Source of the DNA: Nitrosomonadales bacterium
Lineage (GTDB): Bacteria; Pseudomonadota; Gammaproteobacteria; Burkholderiales; Gallionellaceae
Assembly (NCBI GenBank): GCA_016214695.1
Contig: JACRNY010000001.1
Coordinates: forward strand, 1 to 64,000
Length of the DNA: 64,000 nt
Direction of reading: 5' to 3'
Below are positions 6,799 to 15,928 of this stretch, piece by piece (the stretch's first letter is position 1; every line of letters starts with the position of its first letter). The notes beneath the pieces are model-generated. The model worked only from the letters and a program-made list of their open reading frames with translations. It was not told where the DNA came from and ran no database searches. The translations under genes and the position numbers were made by a program.

Positions 6799-7872
6799 TC
6801 AATGCCTGCCGGAAGCGGCAGACAGGATGGTTTGCGGGATATCGCCCAGGGGCAAGGTACGATCCACCCCGCCCAGTTTGACGGCCTCCTTGGGCATGCC
6901 GTAGACGACGCAGGTGGCTTCATCCTGCGCGACGGTCCTGGCGCCGGCATCGTGCATCTCGCGCAGACCGCGCGCGCCGTCGTCGCCCATGCCGGTCATG
7001 ATGACCCCGAGCGCATTCGAACCGGCGCATTTCGCCACCGAGCGGAACAGCACATCCACCGAGGGACGATGGCGATTGACCAGCGGTCCGTCTACGACAT
7101 CGACGTGGTATTGCGCACCACTGCGCTTCAGCATCATGTGGCGTCCGCCGGGCGCGATCAAGGCCAGACCGGGCACCACGCGCTCCCCGCCCTTCGCTTC
7201 GCGCACCTCGATCTGGCAGATGCCGTTGAGGCGGTTGGCGAAAGCTTCGGTGAACTTCTCCGGCATGTGTTGCACGATGACGATACCTGGACAGACGCGC
7301 GGCAGCGCGGTCAACACCGCCTCCAGCGCCTGGGTACCGCCGGTCGACGTGCCGATCGCCACCACCGCTTCTGTGGTCTGCGCCATCGCATGATGGCTGG
7401 ATGCGGAAAGGACCGCATCGGCAGTCAGTTTGGGGGCGACCGGCGCAGCTGATGCCTGCATGCGCCGCACATTGGCGCGGGCTGCCGCCTTGACCGTGTG
7501 GATCAGATTGTCCGAGGCATCCTGCAGATAACTCTTCAACCCGACCTTGGGCTTGGTGACGACACTGACCGCCCCGGCCGCAAGCGCCTGCATGGTCGTC
7601 TCCGCCCCCTTCTCGGTGAGTGTGGAGCAGATCACCACCGGGGTCGGGTGCTCGGCCATGATCTTCTTCAGGAAGGTGATGCCGTCCATGCGCGGCATCT
7701 CCACATCCAGCACGATGACGTCGGGCCATGCCTTGCCCAGTTTCTCGATGGCGAACACCGGATCGGAGGCGACCGCGATCACTTCGATCTCGTGATCCTC
7801 CTCCAGCGTCGCCGCCAGCACCTGCCGCACCACGGCGGAATCGTCCACGATCATCACGCGGATCTTGCTCAT
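6799..7872 (-). CDS. cheB: Chemotaxis methylesterase/glutamine deamidase CheB
   Basis: Demethylates and deamidates chemoreceptors when phosphorylated by CheA. The 357-residue product has a receiver domain (phospho-Asp56 in [11 protein letters not shown], switch Lys in VVTKPKVG) and, after a linker of about 50 residues, the CheB esterase domain. That domain shows the catalytic Ser in AIGTSTGG, His in VQHMPEKF and Asp in GMGDDGARG. Length is normal. The ATG at 7872 overlaps the CheD stop codon (ATGA) and has a GAGGAG Shine-Dalgarno sequence. Open sequence further upstream in this frame is only a shadow of cheD. It is the last gene of the twelve-gene chemosensory operon. Confidence 0.96.
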   Translation of the reverse strand: MSKIRVMIVDDSAVVRQVLAATLEEDHEIEVIAVASDPVFAIEKLGKAWPDVIVLDVEMPRMDGITFLKKIMAEHPTPVVICSTLTEKGAETTMQALAAGAVSVVTKPKVGLKSYLQDASDNLIHTVKAAARANVRRMQASAAPVAPKLTADAVLSASSHHAMAQTTEAVVAIGTSTGGTQALEAVLTALPRVCPGIVIVQHMPEKFTEAFANRLNGICQIEVREAKGGERVVPGLALIAPGGRHMMLKRSGAQYHVDVVDGPLVNRHRPSVDVLFRSVAKCAGSNALGVIMTGMGDDGARGLREMHDAGARTVAQDEATCVVYGMPKEAVKLGGVDRTLPLGDIPQTILSAASGRH

Positions 7873-8426
7873 GCTTTGCTCCTCTCCCCCATTGGGACCA
7901 GTGGCGTGGAGGCCGGCACATGCTTCATCCAGGCATCGCCGCTCCAGACGTCGAACAGCAGCTGGCGGTGGCCCTGGCCGCCGAGGTGCTCGGCGTGGAT
8001 GGCAAAGCCGTTCTCCTGTATCAGATGGTAGGCCATCTGGCGGTTGCGGCAGTGGACCTTGGTGCAGGATCTGTCCAGGTCGTCGGGCGTGCAGCGCTGG
8101 CAATCGCGATTGCCGGCCAGCGGGAACATGTTGCCGGCACCGAACACTTTCACCTTGTATTCCGCCGGCCGGGTGTCGGCGGCACGGATCTCGTTCAGGA
8201 ACATCTCCATCGCCTCGTCGGCATATCTGCCGTCCAGTTCGCCGCTGCGCTTCTGCCCGCGTGTCGGCAGCATGTAATGACACATGCCCCCGATCAGTTT
8301 TTGCGGGTGCCAGCACACGATGGAGACGCACGATCCCAGCACGGTGCGGATGCGCGTGTCCCTGTCGCCGAAATAGAAATCGCCCGGCTGCAGGAATATC
8401 TCGATCACATGGTCGGGCTTATGCAT
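7869..8426 (-). CDS. cheD: Chemoreceptor glutamine deamidase CheD
   Basis: Deamidates specific Gln residues in chemoreceptor methylation helices and in some bacteria binds CheC or CheY. The 185-residue product carries the CheD core: TVLGSCVSI, with the catalytic Cys, followed by GGMCHYMLP with the catalytic His, and the conserved [10 protein letters not shown] stretch. A Cys-rich segment (GNRDCQRC...DRSC) in the middle is unusual for CheD and could bind a metal. The stop codon overlaps the CheB start by four bases, and the start overlaps the CheR 3' end by eight. Confidence 0.93.
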   Translation of the reverse strand: MHKPDHVIEIFLQPGDFYFGDRDTRIRTVLGSCVSIVCWHPQKLIGGMCHYMLPTRGQKRSGELDGRYADEAMEMFLNEIRAADTRPAEYKVKVFGAGNMFPLAGNRDCQRCTPDDLDRSCTKVHCRNRQMAYHLIQENGFAIHAEHLGGQGHRQLLFDVWSGDAWMKHVPASTPLVPMGERSKA

Positions 8427-9240
8427 CGGGCTTGCGATACACGGAAGGGGTGACCACCCTGAGCTTGTCGGTGATCCCGTTCAGGCTTTCCGAATGGCTG
8501 ACGATGAAATACCCGCCCGGCCGCAACAGCGGCAGCATGCGTTCCACCACGCGCTGCTTGGTCTCCATGTCGAAATAGATCATCACATTGCGCAGGAAGA
8601 TCACGTCGAACTCGCCCAGCTTGGGCAGCGACTCGTTGAGGTTGACCTGCATGAACGCGACGCGGTTGCGCACGTTGCGGTCGATCAGGATGGTGCCTTC
8701 CTGCGGGCCGGTGCCCTTGAGGCAGAAGCGGCTCAGATAATTGCGCGGGATGCCGTCGATGCGTTTCATCGGGTAATGCCCCGTGCGCGCCTTTTCCAGC
8801 ACGCGCGTGCTGATGTCGGAACCGACCACTTCCCAGGCATCTTCGCCGAGCACATCGGCCAGCACCATCGCGATGGTATAGGGCTCTTCCCCGGAAGAGC
8901 TGGCCGCGCTCCAGATGCGGAAAGGCTTGCCCGCGCGCCGCAGTGCCGGAATCTGCTGGCGCAGGAAATCGAAATGCCTCGGTTCGCGGAAGAAGAAGGT
9001 CTCGTTGGTGGTCAGCAGATCGATGGCGGTCTGCAACTCTTCGCGCCGGTCCTGGCGCATGAGAATGCTGAAATAGTCGCCGTAACTCTTCAGGCCGTGC
9101 TGTTTGACGCGTTTCGCCAGCCGCCCGCTGACCAGCGGTTTCTTGGCGTCCGACAGGTTGATGCCGGCGATGTCGTAGATCATCGCCTGGAACTGGCGGA
9201 ACTCCTGGTCGCTCAATGCGGGTGGGGACAGCGTATTCAT
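8419..9240 (-). CDS. cheR: Chemotaxis methyltransferase CheR
   Basis: SAM-dependent methylation of chemoreceptor glutamates. The 273-residue protein has the N-terminal all-helical CheR domain (SDQEFRQFQAMIYDIAGI) and the Rossmann methyltransferase domain. Key motifs are ETFFFREPRHFDFLR, the SAM-binding SAASSSGEEPYTIAM, and the FDVIFLRNVMIYFD block. The usual GCSTGEEPYS Cys-Thr is Ser-Ser here, a conservative change. I chose the ATG at 9240, preceded by AAAAGGAA; the longer upstream frame overlaps the ODP gene and has no CheR similarity. Located between the ODP sensor and cheD. Confidence 0.95.
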   Translation of the reverse strand: MNTLSPPALSDQEFRQFQAMIYDIAGINLSDAKKPLVSGRLAKRVKQHGLKSYGDYFSILMRQDRREELQTAIDLLTTNETFFFREPRHFDFLRQQIPALRRAGKPFRIWSAASSSGEEPYTIAMVLADVLGEDAWEVVGSDISTRVLEKARTGHYPMKRIDGIPRNYLSRFCLKGTGPQEGTILIDRNVRNRVAFMQVNLNESLPKLGEFDVIFLRNVMIYFDMETKQRVVERMLPLLRPGGYFIVSHSESLNGITDKLRVVTPSVYRKPDA

Positions 9241-9247
9241 TTCCTTT

Positions 9248-9994
9248 TCAGTCCTTGCTCTTTGTTCGTCCCACGGGCAGTTCGGCGAACCAGTTGATGA
9301 AACGCTCCACGTCCTGGCCCTGGTAGATCGCACCGTGCTGCGGACACAGCATGTCGATATCCATCTGCCCCGCCCGCTCGCACCAGTCCAGTTTGGCCTC
9401 GTTCGATCCCATCCAGCGGCGATGGAAGGCCTCCGCATGGCGGATGTGCCGGTCGAAATCCCGCACATACAGACCGTCCATCTCCGCCGGCAACAGTGCC
9501 GCGCCAACATCGCCGCTGAACAGCAGTTTCGCTTTCGGGTCGTACAGGTGGAAATTCCCGGAGGAATGCAGGTAGTGGGCCGGCACTGCCTGCAGCTTCA
9601 GATCGCCGAGGGCGATCTCGCGCCCCTCATCGGGCATGGCGATAAAAGTCTGGCCATTGCCGCCGAAGTGGGGAATGAACGAGTCCCACAACCAGCTCAG
9701 GTAGCAGCGTATGCCGGGATTGAAATCCAGCCACAGCGACAGCGACGAGATGATGTCTGGATCCTGATGCGACGCGAACAGCCACTGAATCTTGCGCGGA
9801 TCGAATTCCATGCTGATGGCGGAGAACACGGCCGGGAATATCTCCATGCCACCCGGATCGGTCAGCAAGGCATGCTCGCCGTTGAGTACCAGATACTCGT
9901 TGGTATCGATCAGGAAACCCTGCTTGTCCGGATCGCGTGCGATCGCCAGCCAGCGATGGGCACCATCTTCATAGATGATCTGGATCTTCTTCAT
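9248..9994 (-). CDS. ODP-type di-iron chemotaxis sensor (flavodiiron-like MBL fold)
   Basis: A 248-residue cytoplasmic protein of the metallo-beta-lactamase superfamily closest to the oxygen-binding di-iron protein (ODP) / flavodiiron core. Predicted metal ligands are His76-x-Asp78-x-Asp80 (SHQDPD), His143 in the YLHSSGNF block, Asp162 in LFSGDVG and His220 in PQHGAIY. It lacks the C-terminal flavodoxin domain of true flavodiiron oxidoreductases, as ODP does. In Treponema, ODP is a chemotaxis sensor of O2 and Fe(II) that acts with a cytoplasmic receptor. Here it is in a che operon, overlapping by four bases a short receptor-like gene (9991-10590) and followed by cheR. This strongly suggests an O2- or iron-sensing input. 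A plain MBL-fold hydrolase is the less likely alternative. Confidence 0.85.
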   Translation of the reverse strand: MKKIQIIYEDGAHRWLAIARDPDKQGFLIDTNEYLVLNGEHALLTDPGGMEIFPAVFSAISMEFDPRKIQWLFASHQDPDIISSLSLWLDFNPGIRCYLSWLWDSFIPHFGGNGQTFIAMPDEGREIALGDLKLQAVPAHYLHSSGNFHLYDPKAKLLFSGDVGAALLPAEMDGLYVRDFDRHIRHAEAFHRRWMGSNEAKLDWCERAGQMDIDMLCPQHGAIYQGQDVERFINWFAELPVGRTKSKD

Positions 9995-10590
9995 GCCGCC
10001 TCCAATTGTCGACCCAGCTTGTTCAGCGTGGACAGTATCTCGCTGATCGACCTCTCGACCTGCTCGGAGACATTGCGCAATGCAAGGGCCTGCACCCCGC
10101 CATACACGGCTTCAATCTTCGCCGAGTTCGAGAGCGACTGCCCCATGACACAGAGCTTGTGTGCCCTGGCCACCGACCACATCAGTTTCTGGCGGAAGCG
10201 CGCGATCGACTCATGATTGCGGGCCAGTTCATTCGACTTCCGCGTCTGCATCGCGTCCCAATGCGCATAATGCGCGGCCGCTGAGCGGGTCGCCAGCTGC
10301 AACTCCATCGCCTTGTTCAAACGGATCATGCCGGCCACTTCCCGCACCAGCAGGGACACATACTCCACCAGGCTCTGCATCGCCTCGCCCAGACGCCGGC
10401 TGAACGCGCGCAACTCGGACGACACCACGCTGAAACCGCTGCTGCCGATCTTGTTGGAGATCAGCATCGCGTTGATCGCGGCCAGATTGATCTCGTTGGC
10501 GATGCGCATGACGGCCTTGATATCCTCATTGATCGAAACCATATGCAGAAGCTCCTGCGAGCGCTGCCCGTTGTCTGCCCGTGATCCCAT
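9991..10590 (-). CDS. Short cytoplasmic MCP-like protein with degenerate signalling tip
   Basis: A 199-residue helical protein without membrane segments. Residues about 31-70 align with the hairpin tip of methyl-accepting chemotaxis proteins: INLAAINAMLISNKIG followed by GFSVVSSELRAFSRRL, against the canonical [15 protein letters not shown] and GFAVVAxEVRKLA. Several nearly invariant tip residues are changed: the Glu and Arg of [10 protein letters not shown] are replaced, and the second GRGFAVVA arm is GSSGFSVVS. It may therefore not couple to CheA/CheW in the usual way. The rest is coiled coil with no sensor domain. The stop codon overlaps the ODP start, so the two are translated together and probably act as a pair. 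Confidence 0.75.
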   Translation of the reverse strand: MGSRADNGQRSQELLHMVSINEDIKAVMRIANEINLAAINAMLISNKIGSSGFSVVSSELRAFSRRLGEAMQSLVEYVSLLVREVAGMIRLNKAMELQLATRSAAAHYAHWDAMQTRKSNELARNHESIARFRQKLMWSVARAHKLCVMGQSLSNSAKIEAVYGGVQALALRNVSEQVERSISEILSTLNKLGRQLEAA

Positions 10591-10693
10591 GTTCTCCCTA
10601 CCCTTCGCACCCGGTCGCCGGATACGCTAATGTTTGACAACGTTCTGCTGCACCGGCTTTGCCAGCCGCATCTTCGACTGACTGGAACTGTTG

Positions 10694-11452
10694 TCAGCGC
10701 ACTCGCTCCAGCAGTACCGCGAATCCGGCGAACATCTCCCAGTCCTTTGCCGCTCGGCTCAACCCGGCCGCGACACCCGCATCGAGCACGACGCGCTCGC
10801 TCAGCGTATAACTGGTGGCCAGCAGCCACTGGTTCACGGGAGCCGTCCGCTGTAGCCAGGTGCCCGACAGTTCCGTCGAGAAGGCCCAGCGCGCGTCCAA
10901 TTGCCGCGACCAGGAGACTGCACCGCCCCACTGTCTGTCGCTCCGGCCGGCTTGTGCATCTCCCAACCCTGTCAGGTTGAGATTCAGGTCGATCGCATCG
11001 CCGCGGTCTTCCAGACTGTAGATGCCATTCACCACATAGTCGGTCTTGCCGCTGCCCAGCCCCTTCGAGGCCGTGGCCGCTTTGAACCCGTATTCCAGCC
11101 CGAGCGCCTCGCGGTCGTTCAACTCCCAGCGATTCTTCAGGAGCAAGGTCGTGTCGCCCGCACCGGAGAGCCTGCCGCCGTCCCAGGCGGTCTGCTGCAT
11201 CCAGGCGTCGCCGCCGAGCAGCACGCCGAAGTCCTCGCTGAGCGCGAACTTGAGCAGGTAGGGCAGGCTTTGCGAACTGGCGTTAACGCCACCGAGCTGC
11301 CGGCTCAGGCCCGCTTCCAGCTCGATCCAGCCGGGTGCCGACAGCGCCGCCTGGTTGGACACCGTCGGACGATAGGGCGTCACGCTCCCCCCCTCTCCCC
11401 ATGCCGCCGAAGAGATGGCGGACAACAACAGGAAAAGGGAGCTGCATCTCAC
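10694..11452 (-). CDS. Outer-membrane beta-barrel protein (phenol MetA-like) inside the che operon
   Basis: A 252-residue secreted protein with a signal peptide (SAAWGEGG, cleavage near residue 20). Alternating hydrophobic and polar strands with frequent aromatic girdle residues, such as WIELEAGLSRQL, LLLKNRWELN and ALGLEYGFK, end in a hydrophobic strand LLERVR. The pattern resembles the MetA-pathway phenol-degradation / transporter-like barrel family. It starts at a GTG at 11452, 11 bp from the MCP stop codon, so it appears to be transcribed with the chemoreceptor. Exact function unknown. Confidence 0.65.
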   Translation of the reverse strand: MRCSSLFLLLSAISSAAWGEGGSVTPYRPTVSNQAALSAPGWIELEAGLSRQLGGVNASSQSLPYLLKFALSEDFGVLLGGDAWMQQTAWDGGRLSGAGDTTLLLKNRWELNDREALGLEYGFKAATASKGLGSGKTDYVVNGIYSLEDRGDAIDLNLNLTGLGDAQAGRSDRQWGGAVSWSRQLDARWAFSTELSGTWLQRTAPVNQWLLATSYTLSERVVLDAGVAAGLSRAAKDWEMFAGFAVLLERVR

Positions 11453-11463
11453 ATCACCCCCGG

Positions 11464-13092
11464 TCAGAAGCGCTGGAAGTTGCTCTCATCCACGGGGGAC
11501 GAGGCCATGGCGCGCGAGATGACCTGCTTTGCTTCGGCGACATGCGCGGCACTGCCCTTGCCGGCCGGTCGTGCGACCGGAGCAGCCACGACGCCATCGA
11601 CCTTGAAGAAGCCGACCAGCTGCTGCAGGTTCTCTGCCTGGCTGCTCATCTCTTCTGCCGTGGCGGCGAGCTCTTCCGAAGAAGACGCGTTCTGCTGCGT
11701 GATCTGGTTGAGCTGGCTCATCGCCGTGTTGATCTGGCCCACGCCGGACGATTGTTCGTTCGATGCGGCGGCGATCTCCTGCACCAGATCGGAAGTCTTT
11801 CCGATGGCCGGCACGATCTGGTCCAGCAGCTTGCCTGCCTGCTCGGCGAGATCGACGCTGCCCTTGGCCACTTCACCGATCTCCTGTGCCGCGACCTGGG
11901 CACGTTCTGCCAGCTTGCGCACTTCGGCCGCCACCACGGCGAAGCCCTTGCCGTGCTCGCCGGCACGGGCGGCCTCGATGGCCGCGTTCAGCGCCAGCAG
12001 GTTGGTCTGGTAGGCGATGTCGTCGATGATGCCGATCTTGTCGGCGATGCTCTTCATCGCGGCCACGGTCTCCTTCACTGCCTGGCCGCCTTCGTTGGCC
12101 TGGGTGGAGGCGTTCTCGGCCATGCCGTTGGTCACCTTGGCGTTCTCGGCGTTCTGGTTGATCGAGGCGCTCATCTGCTCGACCGAGGCGGAGGTCTCTT
12201 CCACGCTGGCAGCCTGCTCGCTCGATGCCTGGCTCATGCTCTGCGCCGTCGCGCTCACTTCTTCCGATGCGCTGGACAGGGCATCCGCCGAGCTGCGCAC
12301 CTCGCCGATCACTTGCGACAGCTTGTCGGTCATGGCCTGCATCGACATCAGCAGCTGGCCGGTCTCGTCCTTGCTGGTCACTGCGATACGGGCAGTCAGG
12401 TCGCCCTCGGCCAGCTGGTTCGCCACACCGACGGCTTCATTCAGCGGTTTGGTGATGCTGCGCGTCACCCAGACCGCGAACACGATGGCGATGGTGATCG
12501 CGGCCAGGCCGAGCACGAGGATCAATGTGCGGGTCTGCGCGGCGATCTGGTTCGCCTCCGCGCCGGTCTTGCTCATCAGTTCGGACTGGAAAACGATCAG
12601 ATCACCCACGGCATTGATGTAGTCGCCCTGCGACTTGCGCATCACGCTGACCATGAACTCGACCGCCTCATCCTTCTTGCCGGCCTTCTGCAGTTCGATG
12701 AACTTGTCCTGATCGACCACGAAGGTCTTGCGCGCTTCCAGCGCCTTGGCCAGCACCTTCTTGCCTTCCTCGGACTTGATCAGTTTCTCCAGCTTGTCGA
12801 AGCCTTCGATGATCTCCTTGCGCGCGACGGTGACGCGCTCCAGCTCTTTCTGGCGGTCTTCCGCCTTGGTTACCAGAGCGGAATTGCGCAGCGCACGCGC
12901 GATGATGTTGATGTCATCGATGATGTCGTTGGCAATGACCGTCTTGGGGAATTTGTCGTTCACCAGATCGTCGATCTCATTGCTGATCTCGCCGACGCGC
13001 AGGAAAGACACCGTCGAAATGATCGCCAGCAGGATCAGCACCAAAGCGAAGCCTGCCCCCAACCGCATACCTATTTTCATATCCTTGAACAT
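11464..13092 (-). CDS. Methyl-accepting chemotaxis protein with 4-helix-bundle sensor
   Basis: A 542-residue transmembrane chemoreceptor. TM1 is at about 10-32, then a 4HB_MCP-type periplasmic sensor (about 33-188), TM2 near 190-210, a HAMP domain ([10 protein letters not shown]...[10 protein letters not shown]) and the long signalling hairpin with the conserved tip ([26 protein letters not shown]). The C-terminus ends in NFQRF, an aromatic-x-x-aromatic pentapeptide that can tether CheR or CheB in other receptors. The start ATG at 13092 has an AGAGGTG Shine-Dalgarno sequence. It lies between cheW and the outer-membrane barrel gene. The ligand is unknown. Confidence 0.93.
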   Translation of the reverse strand: MFKDMKIGMRLGAGFALVLILLAIISTVSFLRVGEISNEIDDLVNDKFPKTVIANDIIDDINIIARALRNSALVTKAEDRQKELERVTVARKEIIEGFDKLEKLIKSEEGKKVLAKALEARKTFVVDQDKFIELQKAGKKDEAVEFMVSVMRKSQGDYINAVGDLIVFQSELMSKTGAEANQIAAQTRTLILVLGLAAITIAIVFAVWVTRSITKPLNEAVGVANQLAEGDLTARIAVTSKDETGQLLMSMQAMTDKLSQVIGEVRSSADALSSASEEVSATAQSMSQASSEQAASVEETSASVEQMSASINQNAENAKVTNGMAENASTQANEGGQAVKETVAAMKSIADKIGIIDDIAYQTNLLALNAAIEAARAGEHGKGFAVVAAEVRKLAERAQVAAQEIGEVAKGSVDLAEQAGKLLDQIVPAIGKTSDLVQEIAAASNEQSSGVGQINTAMSQLNQITQQNASSSEELAATAEEMSSQAENLQQLVGFFKVDGVVAAPVARPAGKGSAAHVAEAKQVISRAMASSPVDESNFQRF

Positions 13093-13158
13093 TGCACACC
13101 TCTTTCTTCAATAAATTTTGATCGACTCAGGAATATTTCGGGATCGCGCGGTATCTTG

Positions 13159-13698
13159 TCATCCGGCCTCCTTTGGTGCGTTCGTCCCGGCAGCGCCCGT
13201 CAGTGCGGCGATCTCGTCCACCGACAGGACCTTGCCCACGTCGAGCAGGATCACGAACTTGCCGTTGACCTTGCCCATGCCCTGGATGAAGTCGGTGCGG
13301 ATCTTGGCGCCGAAGGCTGGGGGCGGCTCGATCTCGCTGGCCGGGATCTCCAGCACCTCGCTCACCGCATCGACCACCACGCCGATGTCCTGCTTCTCTT
13401 CGCCGGTCGGCACCTCGATGATGACGATGCAGGTGCGGCGCGTGATCTGCGTGGCGTTGCGTCCGAAGCGGGCGGAGAGATCGATCACCGGCACCACGGC
13501 GCCGCGCAGGTTGATCACCCCGCGGATGAAGCCGGGCATCATCGGCACCTCGGTCAGCTGGCCGTATTCGATGATCTCCTTCACGCTCAGCGTGCCGACC
13601 GCGAACATCTCGCTGCCCAGCGCGAATGTCAGGTACTGCTGGATCTCCGCCGCCTGTGTCAGCGCGACCTGCGTCTCTGTTCTAACCAATGCACCCAT
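13159..13698 (-). CDS. cheW: Chemotaxis coupling protein CheW
   Basis: A 179-residue CheW domain protein that links receptors to the CheA P5 domain. It shows QQYLTFALGSEMFAV, VKEIIEYGQLTEVPMMPGFIRGVINLRG with the receptor/CheA-contacting Arg, and VIDLSARFG. The length is a little over the usual 150-165 because of a short N-terminal arm and an Ala/Pro-rich tail. It sits directly between cheA and the 4HB receptor gene, with gaps of 42 and 66 bp. Confidence 0.95.
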   Translation of the reverse strand: MGALVRTETQVALTQAAEIQQYLTFALGSEMFAVGTLSVKEIIEYGQLTEVPMMPGFIRGVINLRGAVVPVIDLSARFGRNATQITRRTCIVIIEVPTGEEKQDIGVVVDAVSEVLEIPASEIEPPPAFGAKIRTDFIQGMGKVNGKFVILLDVGKVLSVDEIAALTGAAGTNAPKEAG

Positions 13699-13740
13699 CG
13701 TTATCTCCTGTAGTTCAATCCATTCAAAGCATGAAACCCG

Positions 13741-15918
13741 TCATGCGACTTCGAGACCGTTCTTTTCCACCTGCGCCGAGACCTGCTGCACCAGACGCGG
13801 GACATCGAGGATCAGCGCGACCTCGCCGCTGCCGAGGATGGTCGAGCCGCCGATGCCGTTCACGTTGCTGAAGATGCGTCCCAGCGGCTTGATGACCGTC
13901 TGGAACTCGCCCTGCAGGGTATCCACCACCAGCCCGGCGCGCGTCCCGCCGTACTGCACCACCACCACGTTCTCGCGACGCACCGGCTCGCCGCTCACGT
14001 CGAACATGTCGCGCAGACGCATGTAAGGCAGCACCTGTCCGCGCAGGGAGAGGTAGTTGCGCTCGTTGGCGGCGCGCCTGTCCTCGTCGGAGAGCTCGAT
14101 GCACTCGACCACCAGGTCGAGCGGGATGACGAAGGAAGACTTGCCGACGCCGACCAGGAAACCGTCGATGATGGCCAGCGTGAGCGGCAGACGGATACGG
14201 ATCGTCGTGCCCCTGCCTTCTTCGCTGTCCAGATCGATACTGCCGCGCAGCGCGGTGATGTTGCGGCGCACCACATCCATGCCGACACCGCGGCCGGACA
14301 GGTTGCTCACCACATCGGCGGTGGAGAAGCCCGCTTCGAAGATCAGGTTGAAAATCTCCTTGTCGCTGAGGCTGGCATCCGCCGGCACCAGGCCGCGCTC
14401 GATGGCTTTCTTCAGTATCTTGTCCTTCTTCAGACCGCCGCCGTCGTCGGACACCTCGATGACGATGCTGCCGGAATCATGGAAGGCATTGAGATGCAGC
14501 GTGCCCTTGGCCGGCTTGCCATTGGCGATGCGCACGTCGGCCGGCTCGATGCCGTGGTCCATGGAGTTGCGCACCAGATGGGTGAGCGGATCGCCGATCT
14601 TCTCCACCACGGTCTTGTCCAGCTCGGTCTCGGCGCCGCTGATGACGAGTTCGATGTCCTTGCCCAGTTCCTTGCTGACATCGCGCACCACACGCTGGAA
14701 ACGGTTGAAGGTGGCGCCGATCTGCACCATGCGCAGCGTGAGCGCGCAATCGCGCACCTCTTCCACCAGGCGCGACAGGGTCGAAGCGGCCTCCTGCAGT
14801 TCCGAGATGCCCGCGCGCTGCGCCACCAGGGCGGTGCCTGCGCTGGCGATGGTCAGTTCGCCGATCAGGTTGATGAGCTGGTCCAGCTTGTCCGCATCGA
14901 CGCGGATCAGGCTGTTCTCCGCGGTCTTGCTGTCCTTCACCTGCTTCTGCTTCTCCAGTGCCGCATTGACCACCGCGGGGCTGACGACCTTCTGCTCCAG
15001 CAAGGCCTCGCCGAGCGGGCGTTTCGCGCTGCTCTCGCTCTGCGCCTGGCGGCGCAATGCCTGTTCCAGTTCGACCGCGGTCAGCGTGCCGCACTGGACC
15101 AGTATCTCGCCCAGACGCATCTCCTTCTCGGGCAAGTCGCGGATCATGTCCACATATTCGGCGACCTTGCTGTGCGGCGGCATGATGCGGATCTGGCAAT
15201 CGTCGCGCACGAATTCGAAGGCGCCCTCGATCGCGGCCTTGTCGGCATCGGTCTGGAAGCTGATCTCGAAGCCGAGGTAACAGGATTCGGGGTCGAGCTG
15301 GGAGAGCGGCGGCACCGTCTCGACCATGGTGACGACATTGATGGTCTTGCCGAAGGTGTTCAGGTAGCGGATGAACGACAGGGGATCCATGCCGTTGCGC
15401 AGCACGTCGGTGCCGAAACGCAGGGAGATGTGCCAGTTGTCGGTCTCGACACCCTCGCCCTTTTCGCGTTCCACCTTGTGCGACTGTTCCACCAGCGTGC
15501 CGGCAACGGCCGTCGGCGCTGCATGTTTGTGTCCGAGATAGATGTTCAGCTGCTCTATCAGTTTGCGGCTGTGCTGGTGGCTGTCTTCGCCGGGCTCCTC
15601 ACCCTGCGCTGCATGATCGACCAGCGCGCCGATGTGGTCGCGCGCAGTCAGCAGCAGTGCGACCAGTTCGGATTCGATCTGCAGTTCGTTGCTGCGCACC
15701 TTGTCCAGCACGCTCTCCGCCACATGGGTGAACGCCACGATGTATTCCAGCCCGAACAGGCCGGCCGATCCCTTGATGGTGTGCGCCGCACGGAAGATCG
15801 CATTGATGATCTCCGGGTCGTGCTCCGCCTGCTCGATGCGCAGCAGCGCATCCTCCATCTGCTCCAGCAGTTCGCGGCTTTCGATGATGAACGTCTTGAG
15901 TGCCTCGTCGAGATTCAT
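13741..15918 (-). CDS. cheA: Chemotaxis histidine kinase CheA with MshEN-like insert
   Basis: A 725-residue kinase. Domains in order: HPt/P1 (phospho-His46 in AAHTIKGSAG), an atypical middle domain of about 100 residues (160-262), a tandem LGE-type motif region (268-324), dimerisation P3 (about 335-400), HATPase P4 (N box around Asn451 in VRNSMDHG, G box DDGGG at 491-495, GRGVGMDVVR) and the CheW-like P5 domain. The P2 CheY-docking domain is not obvious. The segment at 268-291 and 301-324 repeats a 24-residue pattern (R/P-LGE-x-L-[VL]...L-x-x-x-L-x-x-Q) that matches the c-di-GMP-binding MshEN signature. The gene lies between a STAS protein and cheW. Kinase assignment is certain; nucleotide binding by the insert is inference. 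Confidence 0.95.
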   Translation of the reverse strand: MNLDEALKTFIIESRELLEQMEDALLRIEQAEHDPEIINAIFRAAHTIKGSAGLFGLEYIVAFTHVAESVLDKVRSNELQIESELVALLLTARDHIGALVDHAAQGEEPGEDSHQHSRKLIEQLNIYLGHKHAAPTAVAGTLVEQSHKVEREKGEGVETDNWHISLRFGTDVLRNGMDPLSFIRYLNTFGKTINVVTMVETVPPLSQLDPESCYLGFEISFQTDADKAAIEGAFEFVRDDCQIRIMPPHSKVAEYVDMIRDLPEKEMRLGEILVQCGTLTAVELEQALRRQAQSESSAKRPLGEALLEQKVVSPAVVNAALEKQKQVKDSKTAENSLIRVDADKLDQLINLIGELTIASAGTALVAQRAGISELQEAASTLSRLVEEVRDCALTLRMVQIGATFNRFQRVVRDVSKELGKDIELVISGAETELDKTVVEKIGDPLTHLVRNSMDHGIEPADVRIANGKPAKGTLHLNAFHDSGSIVIEVSDDGGGLKKDKILKKAIERGLVPADASLSDKEIFNLIFEAGFSTADVVSNLSGRGVGMDVVRRNITALRGSIDLDSEEGRGTTIRIRLPLTLAIIDGFLVGVGKSSFVIPLDLVVECIELSDEDRRAANERNYLSLRGQVLPYMRLRDMFDVSGEPVRRENVVVVQYGGTRAGLVVDTLQGEFQTVIKPLGRIFSNVNGIGGSTILGSGEVALILDVPRLVQQVSAQVEKNGLEVA

Positions 15919-15928
15919 GGCTGGTTCC

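Noticed and set aside
11335-13713. A very long open frame on the plus strand opposite the MCP and cheW genes
   Set aside because: It is antisense to two clear chemotaxis genes, has low-complexity His/Leu/Arg-rich composition and no family features. High GC makes such shadow frames common.
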